DNA of 64,000 nucleotides, from positions 4,486,501 through 4,550,500 of the forward strand of contig NZ_JAUSYD010000001.1 of the NCBI RefSeq assembly GCF_030816615.1, read 5' to 3'. Both the position numbers and the translations under genes were made by a program. This DNA is from Streptomyces sp. B1I3 (lineage in GTDB: Bacteria; Actinomycetota; Actinomycetes; Streptomycetales; Streptomycetaceae). Positions 34,012-43,167 of this stretch are shown one piece after another. Below the pieces are notes generated by a model. The model had not been told where the DNA came from. It worked only from the letters and a program-made list of their open reading frames with translations, and ran no database searches. Every line of letters begins with the position of its first letter. Position 1 is the first letter of the stretch.

Positions 34012-34875
34012 GTGCCGGCAGGCGAGTCGAGTGGATCTGTGGTGCGGCGCATCCTGCTGGGCTCACAGCTCAGGCGGCTGCGCGAGTCGCGCGGCATCAC
34101 CCGTGAGGCGGCCGGCTACTCCATCCGCGCCTCCGAATCGAAGATCAGCCGCATGGAGTTGGGACGGGTGAGCTTCAAGGCCAGGGACGTCGAGGACCTG
34201 CTCACGCTGTACGGAGTCACGGACGAGGCGGAGCGGGAGTCACTCCTCGGTCTGGCCCGTGAGGCCAACGTGGCGGGCTGGTGGCACAGTTACGGTGATG
34301 TGCTGCCCGGCTGGTTCCAGACGTATATCGGTCTGGAGGGAGCGGCCTCGCTCATCCGGATCTACGAAGTCCAGTTCGTACACGGCCTGTTGCAGACCGA
34401 GGCGTACGCCCACGCCGTCGTGGAGCGGGGTATGCGCGGTGCCCCGGCGGCCGAGATCGACCGCCGGGTCGCACTGAGACTGGAGCGCCAGAAGGCGCTG
34501 GTCTCCGAGCGGGCCCCCCGCTTCCACGCGGTGCTCGACGAGGCGGCCCTACGCCGCCCGTACGGGGAACGCGCGGTCATGCGGGCCCAGTTGCGGCACC
34601 TCATCGACATGTCGGAGCAGCCGAACATCACGCTCCAGGTGATGCCCTTCAGTTTCGGCGGCCACGCGGGAGAGAGCGGAGCATTCACGATGCTCCGTTT
34701 CCCGGAATCCGACCTGTCGGACATTGTCTATTTGGAGCAGCTGACAAGTGCGCTCTATCTGGACAAGCCGGAGGAAGTCGCCCAGTACGAAAAGGCCATG
34801 ACGCGGCTCCACGAAGACAGTCCGGGCCCCGAAGAGAGCCGGGATCTTCTCCGGGGACTTCTCCAACTCAGCTGA
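34012..34875 (+). CDS. XRE-family regulator with C-terminal DUF5753-type domain (WhiJ-like)
   Basis: This 287-residue regulator has an N-terminal helix-turn-helix (LLGSQLRRLRESRGITREAAGYSI, then SESKISRMELG) and a large C-terminal domain (VPGWF-like LPGWFQTYIGLE, VQFVHGLLQTEAYAHAVV, QPNITLQVMPF) of the Scr1/DUF5753 type found with DUF397 partners. I chose GTG 34012 because GGGGAGGG lies seven bases upstream; earlier in-frame starts have no ribosome site. Homologues in S. coelicolor include WhiJ, which represses development together with its neighbours. It is the best candidate to bind elements A and B. Confidence 0.9.
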   Translation: MPAGESSGSVVRRILLGSQLRRLRESRGITREAAGYSIRASESKISRMELGRVSFKARDVEDLLTLYGVTDEAERESLLGLAREANVAGWWHSYGDVLPGWFQTYIGLEGAASLIRIYEVQFVHGLLQTEAYAHAVVERGMRGAPAAEIDRRVALRLERQKALVSERAPRFHAVLDEAALRRPYGERAVMRAQLRHLIDMSEQPNITLQVMPFSFGGHAGESGAFTMLRFPESDLSDIVYLEQLTSALYLDKPEEVAQYEKAMTRLHEDSPGPEESRDLLRGLLQLS

Positions 34876-34938
34876 TTCGCCAGTACGATGACGTATCTAC
34901 AGGAGTTCGTGCCTGCAGTGAGGGATTGAAGGGATTGC

Positions 34939-36396
34939 ATGTCCTTCTTCAATGAACTGGCCCACCAGTACATCGACGGCGAGTGGCTGACCGGCAGCGG
35001 CTCGTGGGACATCATCGATTTCAATCCCTACAACGGCGAAAAGCTCTGTTCCATCCCCGTGGCCACCGCGGCGCAGACCGGCCTCGCCTATCAGGCCGCC
35101 GAACGCGCACAGCGCGCGTGGGCCGCGACCAACGCCTACGCGCGCCGGGACGTGCTCGAGAAGGCCGAACGCCTCGTCGGGGAGCGCGCGGACGACATCG
35201 TCGAGATGATCATCGACGAACTCGGCGGCACCCGCTTCCGGGCGGAGTACGAGGTGCGGGCCGCACGGGAGTTCCTCCGCGCCGCTGCCGGCCAGGCGCT
35301 CCGCCCGACGGGGCGTCTGCTGCCCTCGGCCACGGACGGCAAGGAGAACCGGCTCTACCGGCTGCCCGTCGGCGTCGTGGGCGTGATCAGCGCCTTCAAC
35401 TTCCCCTTCCTGGTCACCATGAAGACCGTGGCCCCCGCCCTGGCGCTCGGCAACGCGGTCGTGGTGAAACCCCATCAGAACGCCCCGATCGTCGGCGGCG
35501 GACTGGTCGCGAGGATATTCGAGGACGCCGGGCTGCCCGCCGGGCTGCTGAACGTCCTGATCACCGACAGCGCGGAGATCGGCGACACGTTCATCGACCA
35601 CCCCGTGCCCAAGGTGATCTCCTTCACCGGTTCGGACCGGGTCGGCCGGCACATCGCGGCGACCGCCGCCGGCCTGTTCAAGAAGACCGTCCTCGATCTG
35701 AGCGGCAACAGCGCGCTGGTCGTGCTGGAGGACGCCGACCTCGACCACGCGGTCCGGGCGGCCGTCTTCAGCCGTTTCCTGTACCAGGGGCAGGTCTCCA
35801 TGGCCGCCAACCGCATCCTGGTGGACCGGTCCGTGGAGAAGGAGTTCACCGAGCGGTTCATCGCCGAGGTCGCCGCTCTCAAGGCCGGCGACCCTCGCGA
35901 CCCCGAGACCAGGATCGGCCCGGTCATCAGCGAGTTCCAGGCCGACGCGCTCACGGCGCTGATCGACGAGGCGCTGGCGGCCGGTGCCACCGCCCTCGTA
36001 CGGGGACGTACGCGCGGCAGTCTCGTCGAGCCGACGGTGCTGACCGGGCTGCCCGACGGTTCGCCGCTGCTGGCGCAGGAGATCTTCGGCCCGGTGGCGC
36101 TGCTGGTGCCGTTCGACGGCGAGGACGAGGCCGTGCGCGTCGTCAACGCCGGTCCCTACGGGCTGAGCGGGGCCGTGCACACGTCGGACGCCGAGCGGGG
36201 TGTGCGGTTCGCCCGGCGCATCGCGAGCGAAATGTTCCACGTCAACGACTCCACCGTCCAGGACGACCCGCTCGTCGCGTTCGGCGGCGGGGCGATGTCC
36301 GGCATGGGCAGGCTGAACGGCGAGGCGGCCGTGGAGGCCTTCACCACCCAGCAGTGGATCTCGGTCCAGCACGGACGGACGGCGTTCCCCTTCTGA
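34939..36396 (+). CDS. Aldehyde dehydrogenase-fold protein lacking the catalytic cysteine
   Basis: This 485-residue member of the NAD(P)-dependent aldehyde dehydrogenase superfamily has full length and fold. SAFNFPF carries N154, VVVKPHQ carries K177, and the Rossmann loop is ISFTGSDRVGR. The nucleophile motif GQxCxAxNR reads GQVSMAANR, so the catalytic cysteine is S287. The general-base glutamate of LELGG is aspartate in VLDLSGNS (D253). Both changes point to an altered or non-catalytic role rather than a read error. ATG 34939 follows GAAGGGATTGC. It is monocistronic, 63 bp after the XRE gene and 100 bp before a PadR regulator that may control it. Confidence 0.88.
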   Translation: MSFFNELAHQYIDGEWLTGSGSWDIIDFNPYNGEKLCSIPVATAAQTGLAYQAAERAQRAWAATNAYARRDVLEKAERLVGERADDIVEMIIDELGGTRFRAEYEVRAAREFLRAAAGQALRPTGRLLPSATDGKENRLYRLPVGVVGVISAFNFPFLVTMKTVAPALALGNAVVVKPHQNAPIVGGGLVARIFEDAGLPAGLLNVLITDSAEIGDTFIDHPVPKVISFTGSDRVGRHIAATAAGLFKKTVLDLSGNSALVVLEDADLDHAVRAAVFSRFLYQGQVSMAANRILVDRSVEKEFTERFIAEVAALKAGDPRDPETRIGPVISEFQADALTALIDEALAAGATALVRGRTRGSLVEPTVLTGLPDGSPLLAQEIFGPVALLVPFDGEDEAVRVVNAGPYGLSGAVHTSDAERGVRFARRIASEMFHVNDSTVQDDPLVAFGGGAMSGMGRLNGEAAVEAFTTQQWISVQHGRTAFPF

Positions 36397-36496
36397 CCCT
36401 TCCGGCACCCGGTGGTCAGGGCGGCTGTCCGTCTTCCGGCTGGTCGCCGGGGATGCGGGATACCCTGAGGCCAGTTGATGGCAAGGGTGGGGTGGT

Positions 36497-37138
36497 ATGT
36501 CGGCGATCCGTCTCCTGGTCCTGGGAGCCGTGCGTCAGCACGGCCGCGCGCACGGTTATCAGGTGCGCAACGACCTGGAGTACTGGGGCGCCCACGAGTG
36601 GTCCCACGCAAAACCCGGATCGATCTACCACGCACTCAAGCAGATGGCGAAGCAGGGACTGCTCCACGCCCACGAGGTCGCCCCGTCCACGGCCGGCGGA
36701 CCACCCCGCACCGAGTACGAGATCACCGACAGCGGCACCCAGGAGTTCTTCACCCTGCTGCGCTCCTCGCTGACCTCCTACGACCAGAGCGTCGACGTGC
36801 TCTCGGCCGGGATCGGCTTCGTCGTCGACCTGGAGCGTGACGAGGCGGTGGCACTCCTGCGGGAGCGCGTCGCCGCCATCGAGGGCTGGCGGGCCTCGGT
36901 CACCGAGCACTACACGCCTTCGGAGGGCCCGGAGTCGCTCGGGCACATCGGCGAGATCATGAACATGTGGGTGCACGCGGCGGACGCGGGTGCCGAATGG
37001 ACCCGTGGCCTGATCGCACGGATCGAGGCGGGGGCGTACACCTTCGCCGGTGAAGGCGAGCCCTTCGTCGGGGTGCTCGCCGAAGGGCAGGAAAATCCCT
37101 ACGCCACCGGAGTCCCCGATCCCGGGGACGACCGCTGA
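36497..37138 (+). CDS. PadR-family transcriptional regulator
   Basis: This 213-residue protein has an N-terminal PadR winged helix (RLLVLGAVRQHGRAHGYQVRNDLEYWGAHEW, then PGSIYHALKQMAKQGLLHAHE) and a C-terminal Vir_act_alpha_C-like helical domain for dimerisation. PadR proteins usually repress a nearby enzyme or transporter gene in response to a small molecule. The aldehyde dehydrogenase-like gene directly upstream or the convergent glutamate decarboxylase are the local candidates. ATG 36497 is preceded by a G-rich site. Confidence 0.88.
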   Translation: MSAIRLLVLGAVRQHGRAHGYQVRNDLEYWGAHEWSHAKPGSIYHALKQMAKQGLLHAHEVAPSTAGGPPRTEYEITDSGTQEFFTLLRSSLTSYDQSVDVLSAGIGFVVDLERDEAVALLRERVAAIEGWRASVTEHYTPSEGPESLGHIGEIMNMWVHAADAGAEWTRGLIARIEAGAYTFAGEGEPFVGVLAEGQENPYATGVPDPGDDR

Positions 37139-37229
37139 TCACGTGGGACGAGCACTTCGGCGGGTCCACCACTTCGTCCCCTGGTCGAGCTCGGCCGCAC
37201 GAGGCCAAGGGCTGGTGGGCCCCGGGGCC

Positions 37230-38648
37230 TCAGTGGTGGAAGGCCGTCTCGACCCCCGCCCGGCTCGAGGGGTGCGCCTGAGCGCGTAGTTCGGGGAGGA
37301 GTCTGCGCACGTCGTCCAGCAGCAGCTCCGCGAGGTCGGAGGAGAACCCGTTGCGGCAGACGACGCGCAGCACCGAGAGGTCCTGGCGGTTGGCCGGGAA
37401 GGTGTAGGCGGGTACCAGCCAACCGCGCTCACGAAGCCGACGGGACACGTCGAAGACGTCGTACGCCGTCACCTCGGGCGTGGTCGTCAGGGCGAACACC
37501 GGGAGTTCGTCCCCCCGGGTCAGAAGGCGGAAGTCGTCCAGGGACTCCAACTCCGTGGCCAGCCGTCGCGCGATGTCCCGGGACGTCTGCTGGACGGCCC
37601 GGTAGCCGTCCCGGCCCAGCCGCAGGAAGGTGTAGTACTGCGCCACCACCTGTGCGCCGGGCCGGGAGAAGTTCAGCGCGAAGGTCGGCATGTCGCCGCC
37701 CAGGTAGTTGACCCGGAAGACCAGCTCCTCGGGGAGCTCGGCCGGTGAGCGCCACAGGGCCCAGCCCACGCCCGGGTAGACCAGGCCGTACTTGTGGCCC
37801 GACGTGTTGATCGAGGAGACCCGCGGGAGCCGGAAGTCCCACACGAGGTCCTCGTCGAGGAAAGGGGCCACCATGGCCCCGGACGCCCCGTCCACATGGA
37901 CGGGGATGTCGAGTCCGGTCCGCTCCTGGAGCTCGTCCAGCGCGGCGCAGAGGTCGGCGATGGGCTCGTAGGAGCCGTCGAAGGTGGAGCCGAGGATGCC
38001 GACGACACCGATGGTGTTCTCGTCGCAGAGCTCGGCGGCCGCCTGCGGGTCCAGGTGGAAGCGCTCACCCTCCATCGGGACCTGCCGGGGCTCGACCTCC
38101 CAGAACGTGCAGAACTTGTCCCAGCAGACCTGGACGTTGACGCCCATGACGAGGTTGGGCCGGGCGGTCGCCGGGTAGCGGTCTGCGTTCCTCGCCGCCC
38201 AACGCCGTTTGAGTGCCATCCCGGCCAGCATGCAGGCTTCGCTCGACCCCGTGGTCGAACAGCCGACCGCGGTCGCCGGGTCGGGTGCGTTCCAGAGGTC
38301 GGCGAGCATCGCCACGCACCGCCGCTCCAGCTCGGCGGTGCGTGGGTACTCGTCCTTGTCGATCATGTTCTTGTCCCGGCACTCGCCCATCAGCACACCG
38401 GCCTGGGGCTCCATCCAGGTGGTGACGAAGGTCGCCAGGTTGAGCCGGGAGTTGCCGTCGAGCATCAGCTCGTCGTGCACGAGCCGGTAAGCGGTCATGG
38501 GTGGCAACGGACCGTCGGGGAGGCGATGGGTGGGAGGTGCCGCGACCATCGGCGCGGTCGGGTCCGCCTCCCCGAAGAACGGGTTGAGGGCGAGTCTGCG
38601 GTGCTCGTCGGACGGCGTCCGACCGTGTGATCCCTGGTGGAGCGGCAT
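37230..38648 (-). CDS. gad: Glutamate decarboxylase
   Basis: This 472-residue PLP enzyme converts glutamate to GABA and CO2. Family landmarks are NLATFVTTWMEPQ, the EYPRTAELERRCVAMLADLW block, GSSEACMLAGMALKRRW, the HVDGASGAMVAPF cofactor aspartate/alanine region, and the Schiff-base lysine K286 in NTSGHKYGLVYPGVGW. The C-terminus ends in an Arg/Ala-rich tail with a final FHH. It could support acid tolerance or GABA catabolism; no antiporter gene is adjacent. A 91-bp gap separates it from the convergent PadR gene. Confidence 0.93.
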   Translation of the reverse strand: MPLHQGSHGRTPSDEHRRLALNPFFGEADPTAPMVAAPPTHRLPDGPLPPMTAYRLVHDELMLDGNSRLNLATFVTTWMEPQAGVLMGECRDKNMIDKDEYPRTAELERRCVAMLADLWNAPDPATAVGCSTTGSSEACMLAGMALKRRWAARNADRYPATARPNLVMGVNVQVCWDKFCTFWEVEPRQVPMEGERFHLDPQAAAELCDENTIGVVGILGSTFDGSYEPIADLCAALDELQERTGLDIPVHVDGASGAMVAPFLDEDLVWDFRLPRVSSINTSGHKYGLVYPGVGWALWRSPAELPEELVFRVNYLGGDMPTFALNFSRPGAQVVAQYYTFLRLGRDGYRAVQQTSRDIARRLATELESLDDFRLLTRGDELPVFALTTTPEVTAYDVFDVSRRLRERGWLVPAYTFPANRQDLSVLRVVCRNGFSSDLAELLLDDVRRLLPELRAQAHPSSRAGVETAFHH

Positions 38649-38724
38649 CGGGTGTTCCTCTCAGTTCTCGGCCGCGAGGCCGGAGGGAGGAGGGTGGAGG
38701 GGAGACGGGGTGTGCCGAGGACGG

Positions 38725-39090
38725 TCAGGACCTGCTGATGACGGCCGCAGTCCCGTACGCGCAGACCTCTGTGCCCACGTCGGCCGCCTCGCTGACGTCG
38801 AAGCGCATCATCAGCACCGCGTTGGCGCCGCGTGCCCTGGCCTGTTCGACGAGCCGTTCCATCGCCTGGTTGCGGGTCTCGACCAGGGTCTTGGTCAGCC
38901 CTTTCAGCTCACCGCCGATCACCGACTTCAGACCCGCGCCGATCTGGCTGCCGAGATGCCGCGACCGCACGGTGAGCCCGAAGACCTCGCCGATGACCTG
39001 CGTCACCTGGTAACCCGGGACGTCGTTCGTCGTGACGACCAGGACGTCCGCCTGCGGCGTCTGTCCGCCGCCGTAGTCCTCAATGCCCAT
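38725..39090 (-). CDS. YbjQ/DUF74 family protein
   Basis: This 121-residue protein of the YbjQ family (called heavy-metal-binding domain in databases) shows the usual VVTTNDVPGYQVTQVIGEVFGLTVRSRH segment followed by ARARGANAVLMMRFDVSE. It forms a small pentameric alpha/beta fold in known members; its function is unknown and metal binding is not well supported. ATG 39090 has an AGGAGGTG ribosome site. It lies downstream of nothing on this strand and is divergent from the DedA gene. Confidence 0.9.
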   Translation of the reverse strand: MGIEDYGGGQTPQADVLVVTTNDVPGYQVTQVIGEVFGLTVRSRHLGSQIGAGLKSVIGGELKGLTKTLVETRNQAMERLVEQARARGANAVLMMRFDVSEAADVGTEVCAYGTAAVISRS

Positions 39091-39236
39091 GACGTGGCAC
39101 CTCCTGGGGTCAGCCTCGCCCCGGTTCGGACCGGGCGCATCCTTGGCTACGCCACTGGAACCCAGAGGCGTTCCCCGGCGTTGATAGCTTGGGACGGCCA
39201 CGCAGCCGCCATCGATCGATCCTGGAGCCCGGACCC

Positions 39237-40607
39237 TTGAATACGCTTGCGCTCGGCCCGAGCTGGCTGGACCCGGATTACCTGCTCAACACGTTCGGGC
39301 TTCCCGGCCTCCTGCTCATCGTGTTCGCCGAGTCCGGACTGCTGATCGGCTTCTTCCTGCCCGGTGACTCCCTGCTGTTCACCACGGGTCTCCTGGTGAC
39401 CACGGGCGACCTGAAGTACCCGCTCTGGCTGGTCTGCCTCCTGGTCGCGCTCGCGGCGATCATCGGCGACCAGGTCGGCTACCTCTTCGGCCGCAAGGTG
39501 GGCCCGTCGCTCTTCAGGCGCCCGGACTCCCGGCTCTTCAAACAGGAGAACGTCGAGAAGGCCCACGACTTCTTCGAGAAGTACGGACCGAAGTCGCTGG
39601 TGCTGGCCCGCTTCGTGCCCATCGTGCGCACGTTCACGCCGATCATCGCCGGTGTGAGCCGGATGAACTACCGCTCGTTCATCACGTTCAACATCATCGG
39701 AGGCGTGCTCTGGGGCGTCGGTGTGACGCTGCTCGGCGCGGGCCTCGGCAAGATCGATTTCGTGCACGAGCACATCGAACTGATCCTCATCCTGATCGTT
39801 CTGGTATCCGTGGTGCCGATCGGCATCGAGTTCCTGAGGGCCCGCAGCAAGTCGAAGAAGTCGGCTGCCGAGGAGCCGCGGGAGGACGAGGGCGCCACCG
39901 GTCAGGTCCACGGCCGGGACGAGGACCCGTACGACGGCGGGCAGGGCGCAGCGCACAACGCCGGCCCGTACACCGCAGCCCCGGAGGCAGGGCCGTACGG
40001 CAACGGCGGAGCGACCCAGTACGGCAACGGCCCGGCCGACCCGTACGGAAACGCCCCGGCCGACCCGTACGGCACCGGACCGTACGACGGCGGTCAGGCG
40101 GCCCCGTACGGCGGCGGTCAGGACCCGTACGGAAGCGCCCAGGCGGCCCCGTACGGCGGCGGCCGGCAGCACGGCAACGGGTATGGGGAGCCGTACGGCG
40201 GTGGGCAGAACCAGTACGGCGACCCTGGTCAGGGCCAGTACGGCAACGGGCAGGGCGAGTACGGCGGTGGGCAGAACCACTACGGCGACCCTGGCCAGGG
40301 CCAGTACGGCAACGGGCAGAACCAGTACGGCGACCCTGGACAGGGCCAGTACGGCAACGGGCAGAACCAGTACGGCGGTGGGCAGGGCCAGTTCGGCAAC
40401 GGCCAGGCGTCCCCCTACGGCAACGGCCAGGAGTCCTACGGAAACGCCCAGGCGGCCCCGTACGGCAACGGCCATGACCCGTACGGCAACGGAGGTCAGG
40501 CGGGCCCGTACGGCGACGCCCGGCCGTACGGCAACGGGCAGGCCGCCCCGGACGGTGGCGACCAGGAGGGCGACGCCGGCTCGTACGGATGGCAGGACAG
40601 GCGCTGA
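39237..40607 (+). CDS. DedA-family membrane protein with long low-complexity C-terminal tail
   Basis: This 456-residue protein starts at TTG 39237 (LNTLALGPSWL), behind GGAG; the upstream frame has no better start. Residues 1-200 are a complete DedA domain (SNARE-associated/VTT type): FAESGLLIGFFLPGDSLLF, GDQVGYLFGRKVG and the re-entrant motif ARFVPIVRTFTPIIAGVSRM. DedA proteins are proposed lipid-carrier flippases. Residues 205-456 are a charged linker followed by repeated YGNGQ, PYGGGQ and QYGDPGQ units, a disordered prion-like tail far longer than usual. It is followed by a strong terminator. Confidence 0.9.
   Translation: MNTLALGPSWLDPDYLLNTFGLPGLLLIVFAESGLLIGFFLPGDSLLFTTGLLVTTGDLKYPLWLVCLLVALAAIIGDQVGYLFGRKVGPSLFRRPDSRLFKQENVEKAHDFFEKYGPKSLVLARFVPIVRTFTPIIAGVSRMNYRSFITFNIIGGVLWGVGVTLLGAGLGKIDFVHEHIELILILIVLVSVVPIGIEFLRARSKSKKSAAEEPREDEGATGQVHGRDEDPYDGGQGAAHNAGPYTAAPEAGPYGNGGATQYGNGPADPYGNAPADPYGTGPYDGGQAAPYGGGQDPYGSAQAAPYGGGRQHGNGYGEPYGGGQNQYGDPGQGQYGNGQGEYGGGQNHYGDPGQGQYGNGQNQYGDPGQGQYGNGQNQYGGGQGQFGNGQASPYGNGQESYGNAQAAPYGNGHDPYGNGGQAGPYGDARPYGNGQAAPDGGDQEGDAGSYGWQDRR
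39950..40560 (+). repeat. Degenerate in-frame repeats encoding the Gly/Tyr/Gln/Asn tail of the DedA protein
   Basis: Repeats of the form TACGGCAACGGNCAG and TACGGCGACCCTGG recur about thirty times, with near-identical blocks (CAGAACCAGTACGGC) at 40205-40400. They are coding, in frame, and probably arose by slippage or unequal crossover. Confidence 0.8.
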
Positions 40608-40620
40608 CCCCGTAGCTGCG

Positions 40621-40667
40621 CGAACGGCGCCTCGGTCCCCCGCACAAGGGGACCGAGGCGCCGTTCG
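40621..40667. terminator. Terminator between DedA and ThrE-like genes
   Basis: A perfect 20-bp inverted repeat (arms 40621-40640 and 40648-40667, 7-nt loop CGCACAA) sits between convergent genes and should stop both. Confidence 0.9.
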
Positions 40668-40670
40668 ATG

Positions 40671-42389
40671 TCAGAAGCCGCGCGTCCGCTTGGCGGCCCG
40701 GCGGGACGGGCCGCCTTCGACGCCGCCCGGGACCCGCATGAACAGCCGTGAGATCTCACTTCCCAGATTCACCCCGATGGCGATGGCCAGAGCAGTCGCC
40801 ACGGCGGTGGTGAGGGAGGCGAGCCCGGCGTCCACCTCGTTCTGCGCCACGCCCAGCAGACCGAAGTACGTCGCCGAACCGGGCAGCAGCGGACCGATCG
40901 CCGCGGTGATGTAGGGCAGTGACGAGGTGTAGCGGTAACGCGAGAACAACTGGCCGAACAGGCCCACCAGACCGGCCGCCACCGCTGTCGCGGCCACCGG
41001 CGAGATGTTCCCGGTCCGGGCCATCGCACCGAAGATGATCCAGGCCACGCCCCCGTTGAGGGTGACCGCCAGCACGGTGGATCGCTCCTGCTGGAGCAGG
41101 ATGGCGAAGGCCAGGGTGAGGGCCATCGACGCCAGGATCTGGACCACCGGACGGTCGCTGGCCACGAACCGCGCCTCCGGGTTGAGCTCGGCACCGAGCT
41201 GGACACCCAGGTAGAGCATCAGCAGCACCCCGGCGACGATGCCGATGAAGAAGTACATGACCTCCAGGAGCCGGGCTGCCGCGGTGATGTAGTAACCGGT
41301 CAGCCCGTCCTGCACACCGGCGACCAGGGCCCGCCCTGGAAGCAGCGCGAACAGCCCACCGGTGATCACCGCGGACGGCCGGACACCCGTCGAATGGGTG
41401 AGGGTCAGCGCGATGCCTATGGCCGCCGGGGGCATCGCCGCGGCCATGAACTGGTAGAACTCGGGCAGGCCGCGGCCCGCGCAGAGCCAGGCCAGCCGGT
41501 CCCCGAGCATCGCGCCCGCCGCGGCCACGATGAAGACCAGCACACCGCCGCCGACCAGTACCGAAGCCGAGCCCGCGAGCAGGCCGGCGGCTGCCGTCAG
41601 GGCCCAGCCGGGATACGGGTGCCGGTTACGGCGGATCTCGGCGAGGCGGCGGTAGGCCTCCTCCAGGGAGACCTCGACGTGTTCGATGCTCGTGATGTCG
41701 TCGATCAGCCGGAAGACCGCGGCCAGCCGGGTGTAGTCCGTGCCCCGGCGGCGTACGGTGCGGCTGGCGGTCACGGGGTCGTCGACCAGGGACGGCTGGT
41801 GCGAGATGGACAGCAGCGTGAAGGTCACCGTCGGCTCACAGCGGTCGAGCCCGTAGGAGCGCGACACCGCGAACATGGCCGCCTCGACGTCCTCGGCGCC
41901 CTCCCCGCCCGCCAGCAGCAGCTCCCCGATACGCAGCGTCAGGTCGAGCACGCGCGGTACCGCCGGGCCCGAGTCGTCGGTCTTCTGCATGCTCTCGGGC
42001 GCCGGCCGCTCGAACACGGGCATGCGCAGCATCGTGCGCATCCGGTCCTGCCAGGGGGCTTCCTTGGTCAGCCGGACCATCGGAATGCCGTGCGCGGGAG
42101 TGAAGGCGGGAGGCTGCTGCTGGGCGTTGTAACCGCTCGGCGGGACGAAAGCGGAACTCAGCGGCTCGCCACCCGGACCGCCGCCCGAGCCCCCGGCGGG
42201 AGCCTGGCCCGGACCCGAGGCCGCCGGGGGATCGGTGTGCAGGCCGGCCGGGAGGGCGAACTCCGACGTGGGGTGGTCGTCCTCGGACGGCGCGGAGGGC
42301 TGCTCCACACCGGCCGGCGGGACGAAGGCGCTGCGCGCCTCGTCGGACTGGGGCTTCTGGTCCTCGGGACCGCCCGGTTCCGCCACCAC
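40671..42389 (-). CDS. Threonine/serine exporter family protein (ThrE-like)
   Basis: This 572-residue protein has a disordered Pro/Gly-rich N-terminal 130 residues, a cytoplasmic domain of the ThrE_1 type (LDLTLRIGELLLAGGEGAEDVEAAM, then FTLLSISHQP), and ten or so transmembrane helices from about residue 260, the DUF1212/DUF3815 fusion layout of actinobacterial exporters. It probably exports small amino acids or peptides. The start is uncertain: GTG 42389 or 42386 follow an AGGAAGGAACGAGG region, while GTG 42413 is in frame upstream. Confidence 0.85.
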   Translation of the reverse strand: MVAEPGGPEDQKPQSDEARSAFVPPAGVEQPSAPSEDDHPTSEFALPAGLHTDPPAASGPGQAPAGGSGGGPGGEPLSSAFVPPSGYNAQQQPPAFTPAHGIPMVRLTKEAPWQDRMRTMLRMPVFERPAPESMQKTDDSGPAVPRVLDLTLRIGELLLAGGEGAEDVEAAMFAVSRSYGLDRCEPTVTFTLLSISHQPSLVDDPVTASRTVRRRGTDYTRLAAVFRLIDDITSIEHVEVSLEEAYRRLAEIRRNRHPYPGWALTAAAGLLAGSASVLVGGGVLVFIVAAAGAMLGDRLAWLCAGRGLPEFYQFMAAAMPPAAIGIALTLTHSTGVRPSAVITGGLFALLPGRALVAGVQDGLTGYYITAAARLLEVMYFFIGIVAGVLLMLYLGVQLGAELNPEARFVASDRPVVQILASMALTLAFAILLQQERSTVLAVTLNGGVAWIIFGAMARTGNISPVAATAVAAGLVGLFGQLFSRYRYTSSLPYITAAIGPLLPGSATYFGLLGVAQNEVDAGLASLTTAVATALAIAIGVNLGSEISRLFMRVPGGVEGGPSRRAAKRTRGF

Positions 42390-42468
42390 TCGACCTCGTT
42401 CCTTCCTCGACACGCGTCCTGGGAGCGCTCCTGCCCAGTATGGGCACGGACATGGGCCACCACGCGCA

Positions 42469-42503
42469 ACGGGCGGCGCACCGGTGAAAGGTGCGCCGCC
42501 CGT
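42469..42503 (-). terminator. Terminator of the pyrophosphatase gene
   Basis: A perfect 14-bp inverted repeat (ACGGGCGGCGCACC / GGTGCGCCGCCCGT, 7-nt loop) lies 84 bp beyond the ppa stop on the minus strand. Confidence 0.75.
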
Positions 42504-42586
42504 CGTACGTACGGTCAGCGGGGCCGTCGGCCCGAAGCGTCACGATCCGCGTCGTCCGCCCGTAAGCGGAACGGGACGGACTGAAG

Positions 42587-43081
42587 TCAGTGCGCGCCGC
42601 CCTGCGCCTCGAGGCGCTTGTAGGAGGCCTCGATCTCGGCCTCCGCCTCGGCGCGGCCGACCCAGTCGGCGCCCTCGACGGACTTGCCCGGCTCCAGGTC
42701 CTTGTAGACCTCGAAGAAGTGCTGGATCTCGAGGCGGTCGAACTCCGACACGTGGTGGATGTCGCGCAGGTGCTCCACCCGGGGGTCGGACGCCGGGACG
42801 CACAGCAGCTTGTCGTCGCCGCCGGCCTCGTCGGTCATCCGGAACATGCCGATGGCGCGGCACTTGATGAGGCAACCGGGGAAGGTCGGCTCGTCCAGGA
42901 TGACCAGCGCGTCCAGCGGGTCGCCGTCCTCGCCGAGGGTGTTCTCGACGAAGCCGTAGTCGGCCGGGTAGCTGGTCGAGGTGAAGAGTCGACGGTCCAG
43001 GCGGATCCGACCGGTCTCGTGGTCCACCTCGTACTTGTTCCGCGAACCCTTCGGGATCTCGATGGTGACGTCGAACTCCAC
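42587..43081 (-). CDS. ppa: Inorganic pyrophosphatase
   Basis: This 164-residue family I soluble pyrophosphatase hydrolyses PPi to phosphate. It shows PKGSRNKYEVDHETG, the substrate-binding YPADYGFVENT, the signature DGDPLDALVILDEP, and MTDEAGGDDKLLCVP with the metal-binding aspartates. GTG 43081 gives the usual VEFDVTIEIPKG start and has GGAGGAG seven bases upstream. It is divergent from dacB, an arrangement that I recall as conserved in Streptomyces. Confidence 0.96.
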   Translation of the reverse strand: MEFDVTIEIPKGSRNKYEVDHETGRIRLDRRLFTSTSYPADYGFVENTLGEDGDPLDALVILDEPTFPGCLIKCRAIGMFRMTDEAGGDDKLLCVPASDPRVEHLRDIHHVSEFDRLEIQHFFEVYKDLEPGKSVEGADWVGRAEAEAEIEASYKRLEAQGGAH

Positions 43082-43167
43082 GGGTGGCTCCTCCATGATC
43101 AACACATACGACTGGTGGTTAAGTGTCCCTCACGCAGATGAGTGCTCGCGAAAGGGGCTGGTCAACG

